Shown piece after piece: positions 1-12,240 of a DNA stretch of 64,000 nt. Within the stretch, counting starts at the first letter, position 1; each line of letters starts with the position of its first letter. The position numbers and the translations under genes are program-made. Under the pieces are notes generated by a model. That model did no database searches and was not told the origin of the DNA. It worked only from the letters and a program-made list of their open reading frames with translations. This DNA is from Halostagnicola sp. A56 (GTDB taxonomy: Archaea > Halobacteriota > Halobacteria > Halobacteriales > Natrialbaceae). The stretch covers positions 1 to 64,000 of the forward strand of contig NZ_JMIP02000015.1 of assembly GCF_000691505.1 (NCBI RefSeq). Direction: 5' to 3'.

Positions 1-132
1 CTGAAGCGCGATATCGATAGCGTCGGTGACGTTCGACCTAAACAGCTTCGCCATCGCGCTCTCGGCGATCGCGTTACCGCGCTCGAGTTTGCGTGCAGCG
101 TGGCGCCCATCGTCCGCGCGGAAGGGCGACTA
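1..132 (-). pseudogene. Acyl-CoA dehydrogenase C-terminal fragment
   Basis: Read on the minus strand, this stretch encodes a peptide of about 43 residues with the pattern of the C-terminal helical domain of acyl-CoA dehydrogenases (ARKLERGNAIAESAMAKLF, then a D-A-I-D-I-A-L-Q helix). A stop lies in frame just upstream, near position 145, and there is no start, so the 5' part of the gene is missing. The remaining 3' part would continue beyond the left edge of the window. The bases from 133 to 375 are AT-rich and hold no convincing gene. The family assignment rests on motif resemblance only. Confidence 0.45.
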
Positions 133-375
133 CCTGCGGTTGCACTTCGAATCGATAGACCGCTGGTCTAAACACAGTCTGGAGCGGGCAACTACCTCTG
201 TCGAATTTTGTATCACTATCAATCATCATGCGTTCTCGAATTTGAATTACACACCTACACCTGTAATAGAAAACATTCAGTATTGATTGTGACAGTGTAA
301 TCTCCCCATGTAATACTCGTTTTTCGCATTTGACCACGTGTTCTCGAGAGTACAAACGTATTTGAGAATAAAACT

Positions 376-2043
376 CTAAACTCCAAATGTATTACTACAG
401 AACGAAAAAATATGCACGCCGTATTCGATACCTTCGTTCTGGTTGTCCTGTTCGGTGAACGTGAACTGAATGCTATCGACCTGCTGTTCGGTCTCCGTGG
501 TCGCTTCGAAGCTCGCTTCACCATCTTCGTTCGTTGTCTGACTCGAGTCCCCGTTTCGGTAGTCGACATCCTCGCCGTCATCGGTTGCCTCGACGGTGAC
601 GCCCTCGACGGGCGTTCCAGCGTTGTTAGTCACGGTTGCGGTGAACTCGACCCACTCGCCGACCGTCGTTGTCGTGTCGCTGGCATCGATGTCTACCTGT
701 TGTGCGACAGGATCGGTCAGATCGATGTCGACACCAGTGGTTTCGTCCCCGACATCGACGATGACGCTCTCCTGTTCCGGAGCAGATTCGAACGCGTCGG
801 TCGTCACGCTCACCGTGTAGCCATTGTCGACGTTCACGTCGACGTTCTCGAACGTGTACGTGACTGAACTGTCGCCGTCAGCAATCGTCACCTCCTCGCT
901 CGCAACCTCTTGTTCCCCGTCTCGGACCGTCACGTCCACCGGGAAGTCACCGTCAGCGGGCTCCGGTATCGAGACGCTTCCCGAGAGAGCGCCACCCGCT
1001 GCGTAGTCGAGGTCGAAGTCGACGTTTTCCTTCGTCGTACCGTCCTTGATAGTTTCGGTCCGCGTGTCGGATTCGAGCCCACTGCCGTCAACCGCGAAGC
1101 CGTGGGTCCCGACCGGCAATTGGTCGACACTGAACGAGCCGTCTGTTACGTCCACGGTCACGTCGCCGTCTCCGCTCGCATCCGTGTCGAAGTAGTGGAC
1201 GGTAACCGTCGCGTCGTCGACGTTCTCCCCCGCAATGGGAGTACTCATGGTCGATATGGAGTCGGTCGAAGTCCCACCGCTCGAGGCGGTATCACCGGAA
1301 GCGGTCACCGTCCCTTCGGCACCTCCGGTGTCTCGCTCGAGCACTAGGTTGCCGACATCGGCCGTCTCGCCGACATCGACCATCACGGTGTCCTCGAGGG
1401 CGTCTCCATAGTTTTCCGAATCTGGCGACGCGATGACCGTGTAGCCGTCGTCGACGTCCACATCTACGTCGTCAATGGTGAACGCCGCGCTGTCCGTGTC
1501 AGCCTCGAGGGGAACGGTCGTTTCATCGTCGGTCTCCTCGAGGGCGACCGTCACTGTCACGTCTTCGGCTGGATCTACCTCGTCGAGTGAGACGGTTCCC
1601 GAGACGGTCCCCCCGTCGGCGTACTCGAGGTCGAAGTCGGCGTCGTCCGTCGTGACGCCCTGTTCGATCGTGACCTGCTGCGTGTCAGAGACAAAACCGT
1701 CCGCCTCGGCCACGAACCCGTGGGTCCCAACTGGTAGATCCGTGATCGAGTACTCCCCGTTCGCGTCGACCTTGATCGGCTCGAGCGTCTCGTCACCCGA
1801 GGCGTCCGGATCGAACGGATAGACCGTCACGGTCGCGTCCACAACCGGATCGGCTGTGCCGGGCGTCTGCATGGTCGTAATCGCGTTCGTGCTGGTATCG
1901 GCTTCACTGGTGTCGCCGGAGGCGGTCACCCTGCCGGCGGCGTCGCGTTCTGCAAGAGATTCTCGAGGAGTTGGACGAGTCGCGTTTCGCTCGCGAGAAA
2001 TCGCTTTGAGGACTCGACGACGAGCCCGCTCCCCGGAAATCAA
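376..2043 (-). CDS. Acidic surface-repeat protein (carboxypeptidase-regulatory-like repeats), probably truncated
   Basis: 555 aa, extremely Asp/Thr-rich, with two tandem copies of a module of about 200 residues (roughly residues 36-235 and 242-442). Each copy starts with a VTASGDT-type segment, then a VDDATVTV strand, a DLPVGTHGF turn and a DFDLEYA segment, as in carboxypeptidase-regulatory-like (transthyretin-fold) domains of haloarchaeal cell-surface proteins. A Big-1-like Ig domain follows (residues 449-535). The N-terminus is Arg-rich with no signal peptide or twin-arginine motif. The last 15 residues (HIFSFCSNTFGV) come from AT-rich DNA unlike the rest. Both ends therefore look cut from a longer exported protein. 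The true start is uncertain. Confidence 0.6.
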   Translation of the reverse strand: MISGERARRRVLKAISRERNATRPTPRESLAERDAAGRVTASGDTSEADTSTNAITTMQTPGTADPVVDATVTVYPFDPDASGDETLEPIKVDANGEYSITDLPVGTHGFVAEADGFVSDTQQVTIEQGVTTDDADFDLEYADGGTVSGTVSLDEVDPAEDVTVTVALEETDDETTVPLEADTDSAAFTIDDVDVDVDDGYTVIASPDSENYGDALEDTVMVDVGETADVGNLVLERDTGGAEGTVTASGDTASSGGTSTDSISTMSTPIAGENVDDATVTVHYFDTDASGDGDVTVDVTDGSFSVDQLPVGTHGFAVDGSGLESDTRTETIKDGTTKENVDFDLDYAAGGALSGSVSIPEPADGDFPVDVTVRDGEQEVASEEVTIADGDSSVTYTFENVDVNVDNGYTVSVTTDAFESAPEQESVIVDVGDETTGVDIDLTDPVAQQVDIDASDTTTTVGEWVEFTATVTNNAGTPVEGVTVEATDDGEDVDYRNGDSSQTTNEDGEASFEATTETEQQVDSIQFTFTEQDNQNEGIEYGVHIFSFCSNTFGV

Positions 2044-2059
2044 TTACGTAAGATTCCAT

Positions 2060-2593
2060 ATGTCATCAATCGAACTCACTCCGAGCCAGAAGAAAATACT
2101 TCGTGCCCTGACAAATCTGCACAACGAGACCGACGACGCGATCAAGGGGGAAGACATCGCAGAACAGGTTGACCGCAACCCGGGCACGATCCGCAATCAA
2201 ATGCAGAGTCTCAAAGCGCTCCAGCTCGTCGAGGGCGTACCCGGTCCGAAAGGGGGGTACAAGCCGACCGCCGCAGCCTACGAAGCCCTCGAGATCCAGC
2301 AGATGGACGATCCCGCGTCGGTTCCACTCGAGCACGAAGGCGAGCCAGTAACCGATGTCATCATCGAAGAGATCGACCTCTCGAGCGTGCACCACCCCGA
2401 ACTCTGCCGTGCGGAGATTCACGTTCAGGGCGCGATCGGCGACATCAACGAGGACGATTCGGTCGTCGTCGGCCCGACGCCGCTCTCGAAACTCCTCATC
2501 GAGGGGACTGTCGACGGCAAGGACGATACGAACAACATCCTGATCCTCCGCATCGACGAGATGGTCGCGCCGTCAGAAGAAGCGGCCCACTAA
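2060..2593 (+). CDS. Winged-helix DNA-binding regulator (Rrf2/TrmB-like, haloarchaeal)
   Basis: 177 aa. I chose the ATG at 2060 because the protein then begins MSSIELTPSQKKIL, directly at the first helix of a winged HTH domain (residues 5-75, with a GEDIAEQVDRNPGTIRN recognition segment and a KGGYKPT wing). The C-terminal half (90-170) is a small beta-rich domain with CRAEIHVQG and VGPTPLSKLLIEG strands, a conserved haloarchaeal arrangement annotated variously as Rrf2-like. No Fe-S cysteine cluster is present (only one Cys), so an IscR-type redox role is unlikely. The gene is divergent from the surface-repeat gene and convergent with gyrA. The ligand is unknown. Confidence 0.7.
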   Translation: MSSIELTPSQKKILRALTNLHNETDDAIKGEDIAEQVDRNPGTIRNQMQSLKALQLVEGVPGPKGGYKPTAAAYEALEIQQMDDPASVPLEHEGEPVTDVIIEEIDLSSVHHPELCRAEIHVQGAIGDINEDDSVVVGPTPLSKLLIEGTVDGKDDTNNILILRIDEMVAPSEEAAH

Positions 2594-2715
2594 CAGGACA
2601 CGGAGCAGACCACGGTTTCGGGACTCGAATCGCGGCATCTGACGTTGTCTCTCCTCGAGTTGCTCTTCGAATCGCGATTCGATTGTGAAAAGTTCCGAGA
2701 GCGGTCGATCGTCGT

Positions 2716-5217
2716 CTATTCTGTCGATTCGTCCGACTCGTTCGCGTCACCCGCGGCGACCGCCGGAATGACGTCGACGCTCGCGACCGCGTCGTCCGCG
2801 TCGACGTCCATGATAGTCACGCCCATCGTGTTGCGCCCGACCGTCGAGATCTCGCCCGCCCGAGTCCGCATGATCTGGCCGCGTTCGCTCATCGCGACGA
2901 GGTGATCGTCTTCGGTGACCGCCTTGACCGCGGTGACGGGCCCGTTTCGCTCGTCGGTTTTGATGTCGATCAGGCCCTTGCCGTACCGCGATTGGTTGCT
3001 ATACTCCGAGAGCAGGGTCCGTTTTCCGTACCCGTTCTGGGTGACGGTCAACAGCGAACGATCGTCGTCCTGATCCATCGCGACGAGTCCGGCCACCGCG
3101 TCGCGGTCGTCGCCGTCGCCCTGGAGTTTGATTCCGTTGACGCCTCGAGCGTTGCGTCCCATCTCGCGCACCTCGTTCTCGTCGAAACGAATGGTCATCC
3201 CATGTTCGGTCGCGATCACGAGATCGGTCGAGCCGTCTGTCACCTCGACATCGACGAGTTCGTCGCCGTCCTCGAGGCTCGCCGCGATAATCCCCGTCGT
3301 CAGGATATTGTCGAAGTCCTCGCCCGCGGTCCGTTTGACGTAGCCGTTTTTCGTGACCATCGTCACGCACTCGTCGTCCTCGAAGGAGTCGGTGTCGACG
3401 ACCGCCGTGATTTCCTCGCCGTCGTCGAGATCGAGGATGTTGACGGCCGATTTGCCGCGCGCGGTCCGGCCCATCTCGGGGATTTCGTAGGTTTTCAGCT
3501 GATAGACCTGCCCGTGGTTCGTAAAGCAAAGCAGGTAGTCGTGGGTGTTCGCCTGGAACACCGCCGACACCCTGTCGCCTTCTTTGATGTCCGCACCGAT
3601 GATCCCCTTCCCGCCTCGGCCCTGGGGATCGAACGTGTCGATCGGCATCCGTTTGACGTAGTCGTCCTCGGTCATGACGACGACGACATCTTCCTCCGGA
3701 ATGAGATCCTCGTGGGTGACGGTCCCCTGATCCTCGATGATCGAGGTTCGGCGCTCGTCGTCGTATTCGTCTTTGATCTCCCGAAGTTCGTCCTTGATGA
3801 CGGTCAACAACTTTTCCTCGCTCTCGAGGATCGCAGTCAGGCGGTCGATTTCGGCCTGGACCTCCTCGTACTCGTTTTCGATCTCGGCGGCTTCCATCGA
3901 CGTGAGGCTACCCAGTTGCATCCGGACGATGTGTTCTGCCTGCGCCTCGGAGAAGTCGAACTCCGTCGCGAGCCCGGATTTGGCCGCCGAGCGGTCCTCG
4001 GAGTTGCGGATGAGTTCGACGACGTCCTCGACGTTCTCGAGGGCTTTCAATCGCCCCTCGAGAATGTGGGCACGATCCTCGGCCTCCTCGAGGTCGTACT
4101 CGCTGCGCCGGCGCACGACCTCCCTGCGATGAGAGACGTACTCCTCTAAGGTCTCTTTGAGCGAGAGGACCCGCGGCTGGCCGTCGACCAGCGCGAGGTT
4201 GATGACGCCGAAGGTTCGTTCGAGGTGATTCTCGAGCAGTTTGTTCTTGACGACGTCGCTGTTCGCACCGCGTTTGAGGTCGACGACGACGCGGACGCCG
4301 TTCCGATCGGATTCGTCTCGCAGGTCCGAAATTCCCTCGATTTCGCCCTCGTTGATGTCTTCGGCGATTCGCTCGACGATTCGAGCCTTGTTCGCCTGAT
4401 AGGGCAGTTCCGTGATGACGATGCGTTCTCGATCCGATTTCCACTCCTCGACCTCGAACTCGGCCCGAACGCGGATGCGACCGCGGCCGGTCGCATAGGC
4501 CGAGTAGATCGCGTCGCGGCCGACGATATTCGCACCAGTCGGAAAGTCAGGACCTTTGACGTGTTCCATCAGGTCCTCGACGGTCGCGTCGGGATCGTCG
4601 ATGAGTTCGATCGTCGCGTCGATCACCTCGCCGAGGTTGTGCGGCGGAATGTTCGTCGACATCCCGACCGCGATCCCCGACGAGCCGTTGACCAGCAGGT
4701 TCGGGAACGAGGAGGGCAACACCGTCGGTTCCTCGAGTCGGTCGTCGTAGTTCGACTGGAAGTCGACGGTGTCCTTGCCGATGTCCTCGAGTAGCTCTTC
4801 TGAGAGTGCGGACATCCGCGCCTCGGTGTATCGCGGGGCCGCGGCCGGATCGCCGTCCATCGATCCGAAGTTCCCCTGCCCGTCGACGAGGGGATAGCGC
4901 ATCGAGAAGTCCTGTGCCATCCGGACGAGCGTGTCGTAGATCGCGCTGTCGCCGTGGGGGTGATAATCACCCATCGTCTCCCCGACGATCGAGGACGACT
5001 TCCGATGGCTCGAGCCGCTGGTGACGCCCAGTTCGTGCATCGCGTACAGGATGCGCCGGTGGACGGGTTTGAGCCCGTCGCGGGCGTCGGGGAGGGCACG
5101 ACCCGCGATGACGCTCATCGCATAGTCGATGTAACTCTGTTCCATCTCGTCTTCGATACGGACGGTTTCGACCGTCCGGGCCTCTACGTCCGTGGGTTCG
5201 GGTACGTCTGAGCTCAT
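2716..5217 (-). CDS. gyrA: DNA gyrase subunit A
   Basis: 833 aa, normal length. GyrA breaks and rejoins DNA in the A2B2 type IIA topoisomerase that introduces negative supercoils. The catalytic tyrosine is Tyr130 in [10 protein letters not shown]. The quinolone-pocket helix reads [19 protein letters not shown] (residues 84-102) with Ser91 and Asp95 at the usual resistance positions. The C-terminal beta-pinwheel (about 500-830) contains the GyrA box as GRGGKG, as expected for a true gyrase rather than topoisomerase IV. It starts 16 nt after the gyrB stop and is almost certainly co-transcribed with it. The tail is acidic. Confidence 0.97.
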   Translation of the reverse strand: MSSDVPEPTDVEARTVETVRIEDEMEQSYIDYAMSVIAGRALPDARDGLKPVHRRILYAMHELGVTSGSSHRKSSSIVGETMGDYHPHGDSAIYDTLVRMAQDFSMRYPLVDGQGNFGSMDGDPAAAPRYTEARMSALSEELLEDIGKDTVDFQSNYDDRLEEPTVLPSSFPNLLVNGSSGIAVGMSTNIPPHNLGEVIDATIELIDDPDATVEDLMEHVKGPDFPTGANIVGRDAIYSAYATGRGRIRVRAEFEVEEWKSDRERIVITELPYQANKARIVERIAEDINEGEIEGISDLRDESDRNGVRVVVDLKRGANSDVVKNKLLENHLERTFGVINLALVDGQPRVLSLKETLEEYVSHRREVVRRRSEYDLEEAEDRAHILEGRLKALENVEDVVELIRNSEDRSAAKSGLATEFDFSEAQAEHIVRMQLGSLTSMEAAEIENEYEEVQAEIDRLTAILESEEKLLTVIKDELREIKDEYDDERRTSIIEDQGTVTHEDLIPEEDVVVVMTEDDYVKRMPIDTFDPQGRGGKGIIGADIKEGDRVSAVFQANTHDYLLCFTNHGQVYQLKTYEIPEMGRTARGKSAVNILDLDDGEEITAVVDTDSFEDDECVTMVTKNGYVKRTAGEDFDNILTTGIIAASLEDGDELVDVEVTDGSTDLVIATEHGMTIRFDENEVREMGRNARGVNGIKLQGDGDDRDAVAGLVAMDQDDDRSLLTVTQNGYGKRTLLSEYSNQSRYGKGLIDIKTDERNGPVTAVKAVTEDDHLVAMSERGQIMRTRAGEISTVGRNTMGVTIMDVDADDAVASVDVIPAVAAGDANESDESTE

Positions 5218-5233
5218 GTGTCTTGCCTACTCG

Positions 5234-7354
<2,121 letters not shown>

Positions 7355-8302
7355 TCACGCTCGCCGAACGTGTTCGCAGTCTCCCGCGGTCACCGTCTGC
7401 TCGCCGTCGTCCGTTTCGACGATCAGCGCACCGGCGTCGTCGATGTCGACTGCCGTCCCGACGACTTCGCCGCCAGTGCAGTCGACTCGGACGTGCTTTC
7501 CGATCGTCAGCGCGTGGTCCCGCCAGGAGTCGACGACCGACTCGAGGGCGTTTCGCTGCGCGTCGAACTCCTCTAGCAGTCGCTGGACGAAGACGCGCCG
7601 GTCGACGTCACCGACTTCCTCGCCCACGCTGGTCGCCTCGGGCGGAAGTGCGGCCGCATCGATGTTCGCGTTCACGCCGATCCCGACGACGAGCCAGGTG
7701 ACGCGGTCGGTCTCACCTTCCATTTCCGTGAGGATTCCCGCGAGTTTCCGATACGGACGAGCCTTCTCTTCGTCCTCGAGCGGGACGACCACGTCGTTGG
7801 GCCACTTGATCTGGGCGTCGACACCGGCTTCGCGAGCGGCTCGAGTCGTCGCAACCGCCGCGGCCAGCGTGTACAACGGCGCTCGCGTCGGGGGCACGTC
7901 CGGTCGACAAACGAGGCTCGCCCAGACGCCGCCGCTGGGTGCACTCCAGGCTCGCTTGAGTCGGCCTCGCCCTCCGGTCTGTTCGTCCGCGAGAACGACC
8001 ACGTCGGACGCACCGTCGGTCGCCAGGTCGCGCGCGCGGTTGTTCGTGCTCCCGAGCGAATCGTGATACTCGACGGAAAACGGCGCCTCGAGGCCGTACT
8101 CGACGGCCAGTGCGTTGTACTCGGTCGGCCCGTCGAGTGCGTAGCCGTCTGATCCGCTTTCGATTTCGAACCCGGCCTCCCGAAGCTCGTCGACGTGTTT
8201 CCAGACCGCCGCTCGAGAGATGTCGAGTGACTCGGCGAGCGCGGGACCGCCGACGGGGCCCGCAGACAGGGCCTCGAGGATCGCGCGTTTCGTCTCGTTC
8301 AT
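7355..8302 (-). CDS. birA: Bifunctional biotin-[acetyl-CoA-carboxylase] ligase / repressor (BirA type)
   Basis: 315 aa from the ATG at 8302. It activates biotin with ATP and transfers it to the carboxylase carrier lysine. The N-terminus (1-60) is a winged HTH (AESLDISRAAVWKHVDELRE) typical of BirA that also acts as a repressor. The central ligase core has GSTNNRARDL, the biotin-AMP loop GRGRLKRAW followed by SAPSGGVWASLV, and KWPNDV. The last 50 residues form the SH3-like C-terminal domain. It is transcribed in the same direction as gyrBA but 190 nt upstream, so probably separately. No biotin synthesis genes are adjacent. Confidence 0.93.
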   Translation of the reverse strand: MNETKRAILEALSAGPVGGPALAESLDISRAAVWKHVDELREAGFEIESGSDGYALDGPTEYNALAVEYGLEAPFSVEYHDSLGSTNNRARDLATDGASDVVVLADEQTGGRGRLKRAWSAPSGGVWASLVCRPDVPPTRAPLYTLAAAVATTRAAREAGVDAQIKWPNDVVVPLEDEEKARPYRKLAGILTEMEGETDRVTWLVVGIGVNANIDAAALPPEATSVGEEVGDVDRRVFVQRLLEEFDAQRNALESVVDSWRDHALTIGKHVRVDCTGGEVVGTAVDIDDAGALIVETDDGEQTVTAGDCEHVRRA

Positions 8303-8851
8303 GGTATATAACGTGAGGTACGAACACTTCAACTCGCCGGAAGGGCCGTTCGAACCCGGCATCTCGGGACCGTACGACCGCGTGTCCGCGTCATAGAAAA
8401 ATCCGTACGAGTTCTTCGGCCCGTTTTTCGCGCGATGCGTTATTCCGGGCCTCGGCGTCGTACGTGGCTCCCGGGGGCTTCTACGGCCACGAGTCGGACG
8501 CGTCATCCCCTATCGGCGGTGGGCTCGGCTCGAACGGCGCTTCGGGTCGCCGGATCCATACGTCCGTTCACGCCGTCGTGTGCCTCACCGGGTGCCTTCA
8601 GTGATGACCGTTCCGTCTGTGGTTTGTTTCGCCGGGAGCAGGGCGTTCGCCCCACGCGATACAGGGAGTGGCGGTCGCTTAATTCTTTCTCTCTGACGTG
8701 ACTGCGGAGTCGAACGGCTCCACCGAGACACTGCGAGCGACGGTTCGTCTCGCTCGGGTGGATCACGGAATATCCCGAAACTCCGCCCAACCAGAGCACT
8801 GGTGCGTTTAACAGCCGTATAATAATCCCCTCGCGCCGTCTTCGCCGTCGT
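8303..8851. other. Intergenic region without recognised gene
   Basis: 549 bases between the divergent birA and asparagine-synthase-like genes. Open frames here lack family resemblance and look like chance reading in GC-rich DNA. A TATA-like GTATAATA lies at about 8815-8822, some 30 nt before the ATG at 8852, and probably serves that gene. The 8585-8700 stretch could hide a small RNA, but I see no supporting structure. Confidence 0.5.
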
Positions 8852-10660
8852 ATGCCAGGAATCACCGTCGCCGACGAGCCGATCGATCACGGGGTCGTTG
8901 ACGACGCGCTCGAATCAGTCTGTTTCACCGATCGATACGACGGCCACTACGTGATCGACGACGAGGAGGGGGTCGTCGCCTACTCGGGGTACGACGAGTA
9001 TCCGATCGAAGTCTACGAAACCGACACGTACACGATCGTTCTCGAGGGACACCTCTACGGGACGGACGACGTCGAAGCGACAGTGACCGAGGCGGCAGAA
9101 CTCGTCGCGGGAGCCCGAACCGACGAACTCTCGGAGTGGATCGCCGAACGGGACGGGGACTTCCTGCTGGTAATCTCCGATCAGGACGATGGCACGACCT
9201 GGGCGGTAAACGACGCGTTCGGGCGGCTGCCGACCTACCGCGCGACCGTCGGTGGGACAACGATACTCACCCGCGAACTCAAGGTCGTTCGCGAACTGGC
9301 CGAACGGATCGAAGACGGACTCGAGCCCGATTCGCTCGCACTCGGCCAGATGCTGCTGTTCGGCTATCCGCTCGGGACGCGAACGCTGTTCGAGGGCGTC
9401 GAGCAACTGCCGCCGGGATCGATGCTCGAACTCGAGTCGGATACCACCGACTCGGTGCACGAGTTCCAGTTCGACGAGCACGCGAACGCGCATCGATCCG
9501 TCGAAGAGAACGCCCGACGGCTCCGCGATCGGTTCGTCGACGCCTGCCAGAACCGGGCGGGCGTCACCGGCGAGACGGTCGTCTCCCTGAGCGGCGGCCT
9601 CGATTCTCGAGCGGTCATCGCCGGCTACACGCACGCGGACGGCGAACTGCTCGCAGCGACGTCTGCGCGGACGGACGGCTCCAACGCGGCCGAAGTCGAC
9701 GTCGCGCGACAGGTCGCGAACGCACTCGACGTCCCGTGGCAGTCCTACGTCGCGGACAGGACCGACCGACACCGAGAACTGCTCCTCGAGATGAGTCAGG
9801 GGATGAACAACCTCGGGATGTCGCTCGGCCTCAACTTCGCCGAACAGGTCGCCACCGACCACCCCAACGCCACCTTCGTTACCGGCGACGGCGGCGACAA
9901 GGCCATCCCGGATCTCACCCCCTCGAAAGACGTCGATTCGATGGACGAACTCGTCGAACTCGTCGTCGACGGCCAGCAGGTCTTCTCGCTCGAGGAGGTC
10001 GCAGACATCGTCGACGTCGACCCGGCCCGGCTGACCAGTTCGGTCAGGAGTCGACTGCTTTCCTACCCCGAATCCACCCTCGAGGGACGATACGTCCACT
10101 TCCTCGTCCGAGAGCGGGGGATCAACTGGCTCAACCACGGCGAGGACCGCACGCGGTATTACACCTGGTCGACGACGCCGTTCTACGCGCTCCCGTTCTT
10201 CGAGGAGGCGATGGCATGTCCGCCGGCCCAAAAGGACGGAACGACGCTCTACCGGGAGTTTCTGGCCCAGCTTTCGCCCGCTACCCTCGAGATCGACTAC
10301 GTCGACTTCGGCGCGCCGATCGACTCGCTCACCTACCGGCTCAAACGCTTTGGCTACGACTGGCTCTCCGAACATCCCGACCTCAAAGACCGTGTCTTCG
10401 GACTGCTCGGGCAGGGCGAAAGCGGTGCGGACAGTCCCCCGATGGCTCTCGCAGAGGCGACAAGCGACCCCTCCGACTTTCGGGAGCACTTCTCGGGCGA
10501 GGCGGTCCAGCGGGTGACGTGGTCGGGCGGGCGCTACACCGCCACCCAGCAGTATTTCCTGCTGACGCTCATCGCTGCGATCCAGCAATCCGGTGACTCG
10601 AGTGATTCCCGTTCCGAATCGGTTGATAGCAGTGCGGATCGGGTATCGCTCTCACAGTAA
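8852..10660 (+). CDS. Asparagine-synthase-like amidotransferase domain protein without the glutaminase cysteine
   Basis: 602 aa. It has the asparagine synthetase B layout: an N-terminal Ntn-hydrolase-like domain (1-190) and a C-terminal ATP-pyrophosphatase domain with the PP-loop VSLSGGLDSRAV (244-255). A TGDGGDKA loop in place of the usual SGxGGDE follows. Residue 2 is Pro, not the catalytic Cys of class II glutaminases, and no other N-terminal Cys can be exposed, so glutamine hydrolysis looks impossible and another nitrogen donor or amide-forming reaction is likely. Such proteins are common in haloarchaea and sometimes lie near surface-glycan genes, but the neighbours here give no pathway clue. 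The extreme C-terminus is Ser/Asp-rich. Confidence 0.75.
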   Translation: MPGITVADEPIDHGVVDDALESVCFTDRYDGHYVIDDEEGVVAYSGYDEYPIEVYETDTYTIVLEGHLYGTDDVEATVTEAAELVAGARTDELSEWIAERDGDFLLVISDQDDGTTWAVNDAFGRLPTYRATVGGTTILTRELKVVRELAERIEDGLEPDSLALGQMLLFGYPLGTRTLFEGVEQLPPGSMLELESDTTDSVHEFQFDEHANAHRSVEENARRLRDRFVDACQNRAGVTGETVVSLSGGLDSRAVIAGYTHADGELLAATSARTDGSNAAEVDVARQVANALDVPWQSYVADRTDRHRELLLEMSQGMNNLGMSLGLNFAEQVATDHPNATFVTGDGGDKAIPDLTPSKDVDSMDELVELVVDGQQVFSLEEVADIVDVDPARLTSSVRSRLLSYPESTLEGRYVHFLVRERGINWLNHGEDRTRYYTWSTTPFYALPFFEEAMACPPAQKDGTTLYREFLAQLSPATLEIDYVDFGAPIDSLTYRLKRFGYDWLSEHPDLKDRVFGLLGQGESGADSPPMALAEATSDPSDFREHFSGEAVQRVTWSGGRYTATQQYFLLTLIAAIQQSGDSSDSRSESVDSSADRVSLSQ

Positions 10661-10771
10661 TTTCGACGACCGCCCAACCGCCTTGACGTACGAGAAGTAC
10701 TTCTTAGTGCTTGATACTGCGGATCACCCGTGGCCGTAAGAACAACGAGCCTTCGAACACTGGCATGATAG

Positions 10772-12037
10772 ATGGAACGTGGTAGTGGAGAAGAGATAAC
10801 GGTTCTTCACGTCGATGACGACTCGAGTTTGGCCGACTTGATCGCTACCTACCTACAACGCGAGGATGACAGATTTTCCGTCGAAACCGCAACCACCGTT
10901 GACGAGGGTCTGAAATACCTCGGTAAATCCGCTGTCGATTGTATCGTCTCTGATTACGACATGCCTGGAGGGAACGGTATCGAATTCCTCAAAGCAGTTC
11001 GAGAACGATACCCCGATCTCCCGTTTATTCTCTACACCGGGAAAGGATCCGAGGAAGTGGCCAGTGAGGCAATCTCTGCGGGTGTAACAGAGTATCTGCA
11101 GAAGGAGTCCGGAACCAGTCAGTACGCGGTACTCGCAAATCGCATCGGAAACGTCGTAAGACAGTCGCGATCACAACGCGATCTCGAAGAAACGCAACGA
11201 AAACTGTCCCAACTCGCTGAGAAGTCAGACGACATCCTGTTCATGTTCAACAGCGATTGGAGTGAGTTACTGTTCATCAACTCGGCGTACGAAGACATCT
11301 GGGGCGGTTCTATTTCGGACGTCAAATCCGATCCGGAGTCGTTTTTAGCGCATATTCACCCCGAAGACCGCGAGCGGACAACCCGCTCTATGGAGACGGT
11401 CGCGAACGGCGAACCTGATTCGATCGAGTATCGTATAATCCGTTCGAACGGCGAGATGCGGTGGGTTCGAAGCGAGGGAAAACCGATCTTCGAGGCGGAA
11501 TCCGTAAGCCGAATCGTGGGATACGTCCGTGATATTACCGAACAAAAAGAGCGCGAAGGGGAGTTAAAGTCACTTTACGCCCGGTTCGAACGGTTTGGGA
11601 AACACGTACGCGACGCTCTTTTTTTCGTCTCGACAGATTATTCGGAGACACTGTATGCAAACCCAGCCGTCGAGACCATCTACGGGATCACACCCGAGGA
11701 GGCGTACGAAGACCCCACATCGTGGATGAGATATATCCATCCCGACGATCGGACCGAGATGGTAGAAGGGCTGGAAAAGCAACAAGAACAGGCCCTCGAC
11801 TGGCCGGTCGAACAGGAGTTCCGTATCCAGCACCCTGAACGGGGGGTCCGGTGGATCCAATCGCGACTCGAGCAGGTTACCGATGACGAGGGAGTTCCCG
11901 TCGAGATTGCCGGCGTGGCAACGGATATCACCGAGAGTAAAGCACGCGAGCAAACGCTCAAGCGGGAACGTGACAAGTTCGACGAGTTCGCCAGCGTCGT
12001 CTCCCACGACCTTCGCTTCCATCGTTTAGCCGCTTAG
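10772..12037 (+). CDS. Response-regulator/PAS/PAS sensor protein truncated at the histidine-kinase H-box
   Basis: 421 aa. The receiver domain (8-130) has the acidic DDD triplet at 15-17, phosphoacceptor Asp61 in IVSDYDMPGGNG and the YTGKGSEE segment. Two PAS/PAC units follow (about 145-265 and 272-390), each ending in the DITE-type PAC motif. The HisKA helix begins (KFDEFASVVSHDLR) with the expected His412, then the frame runs into RFHRLAA and stops. No HATPase domain is encoded downstream. Full-length relatives continue for about 200 residues, so this is a 3'-truncated kinase at the edge of the mobile patch. It might survive as a sensory decoy; loss of function is more likely. Confidence 0.75.
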   Translation: MERGSGEEITVLHVDDDSSLADLIATYLQREDDRFSVETATTVDEGLKYLGKSAVDCIVSDYDMPGGNGIEFLKAVRERYPDLPFILYTGKGSEEVASEAISAGVTEYLQKESGTSQYAVLANRIGNVVRQSRSQRDLEETQRKLSQLAEKSDDILFMFNSDWSELLFINSAYEDIWGGSISDVKSDPESFLAHIHPEDRERTTRSMETVANGEPDSIEYRIIRSNGEMRWVRSEGKPIFEAESVSRIVGYVRDITEQKEREGELKSLYARFERFGKHVRDALFFVSTDYSETLYANPAVETIYGITPEEAYEDPTSWMRYIHPDDRTEMVEGLEKQQEQALDWPVEQEFRIQHPERGVRWIQSRLEQVTDDEGVPVEIAGVATDITESKAREQTLKRERDKFDEFASVVSHDLRFHRLAA

Positions 12038-12240
12038 CGATTGCGTAGAAGTGTTCTGTCGACTTCTAACCGAAGATCGAACACAGTACAGACCGGTAGA
12101 ATTCAACGTAGGTTTCATCCGGGACGAATTATGTTCTGAGCCAGTGACTATTGGCTGGCCCATAGGACACATCAGCAATCTCCTTCTGTTGCTCGAAGGA
12201 CTCTGCAAAGCTTCGAGGTTAATCTCCTCTGGTAGGAACT
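12014..12240 (-). pseudogene. Decayed minus-strand coding remnant, family unknown
   Basis: On the minus strand one frame reads like a real protein with two in-frame stops. Its recognisable pieces are FAESFEQQKEIADVSYGP, FVPDETYVEFYRSV and EHFYAIAKRLNDG. The frame runs into the tail of the truncated sensor kinase at about 12014. I do not recognise the family. The two stops and the abrupt junction suggest a gene fragment dragged in by recombination. From 12240 to 12405 the DNA is AT-rich with nothing recognisable. Confidence 0.35.

Noticed and set aside
8915..10588. A 557-aa minus-strand frame opposite the asparagine-synthase-like gene
   Set aside because: Antisense shadow; composition follows the complementary codons of a clearly real protein.
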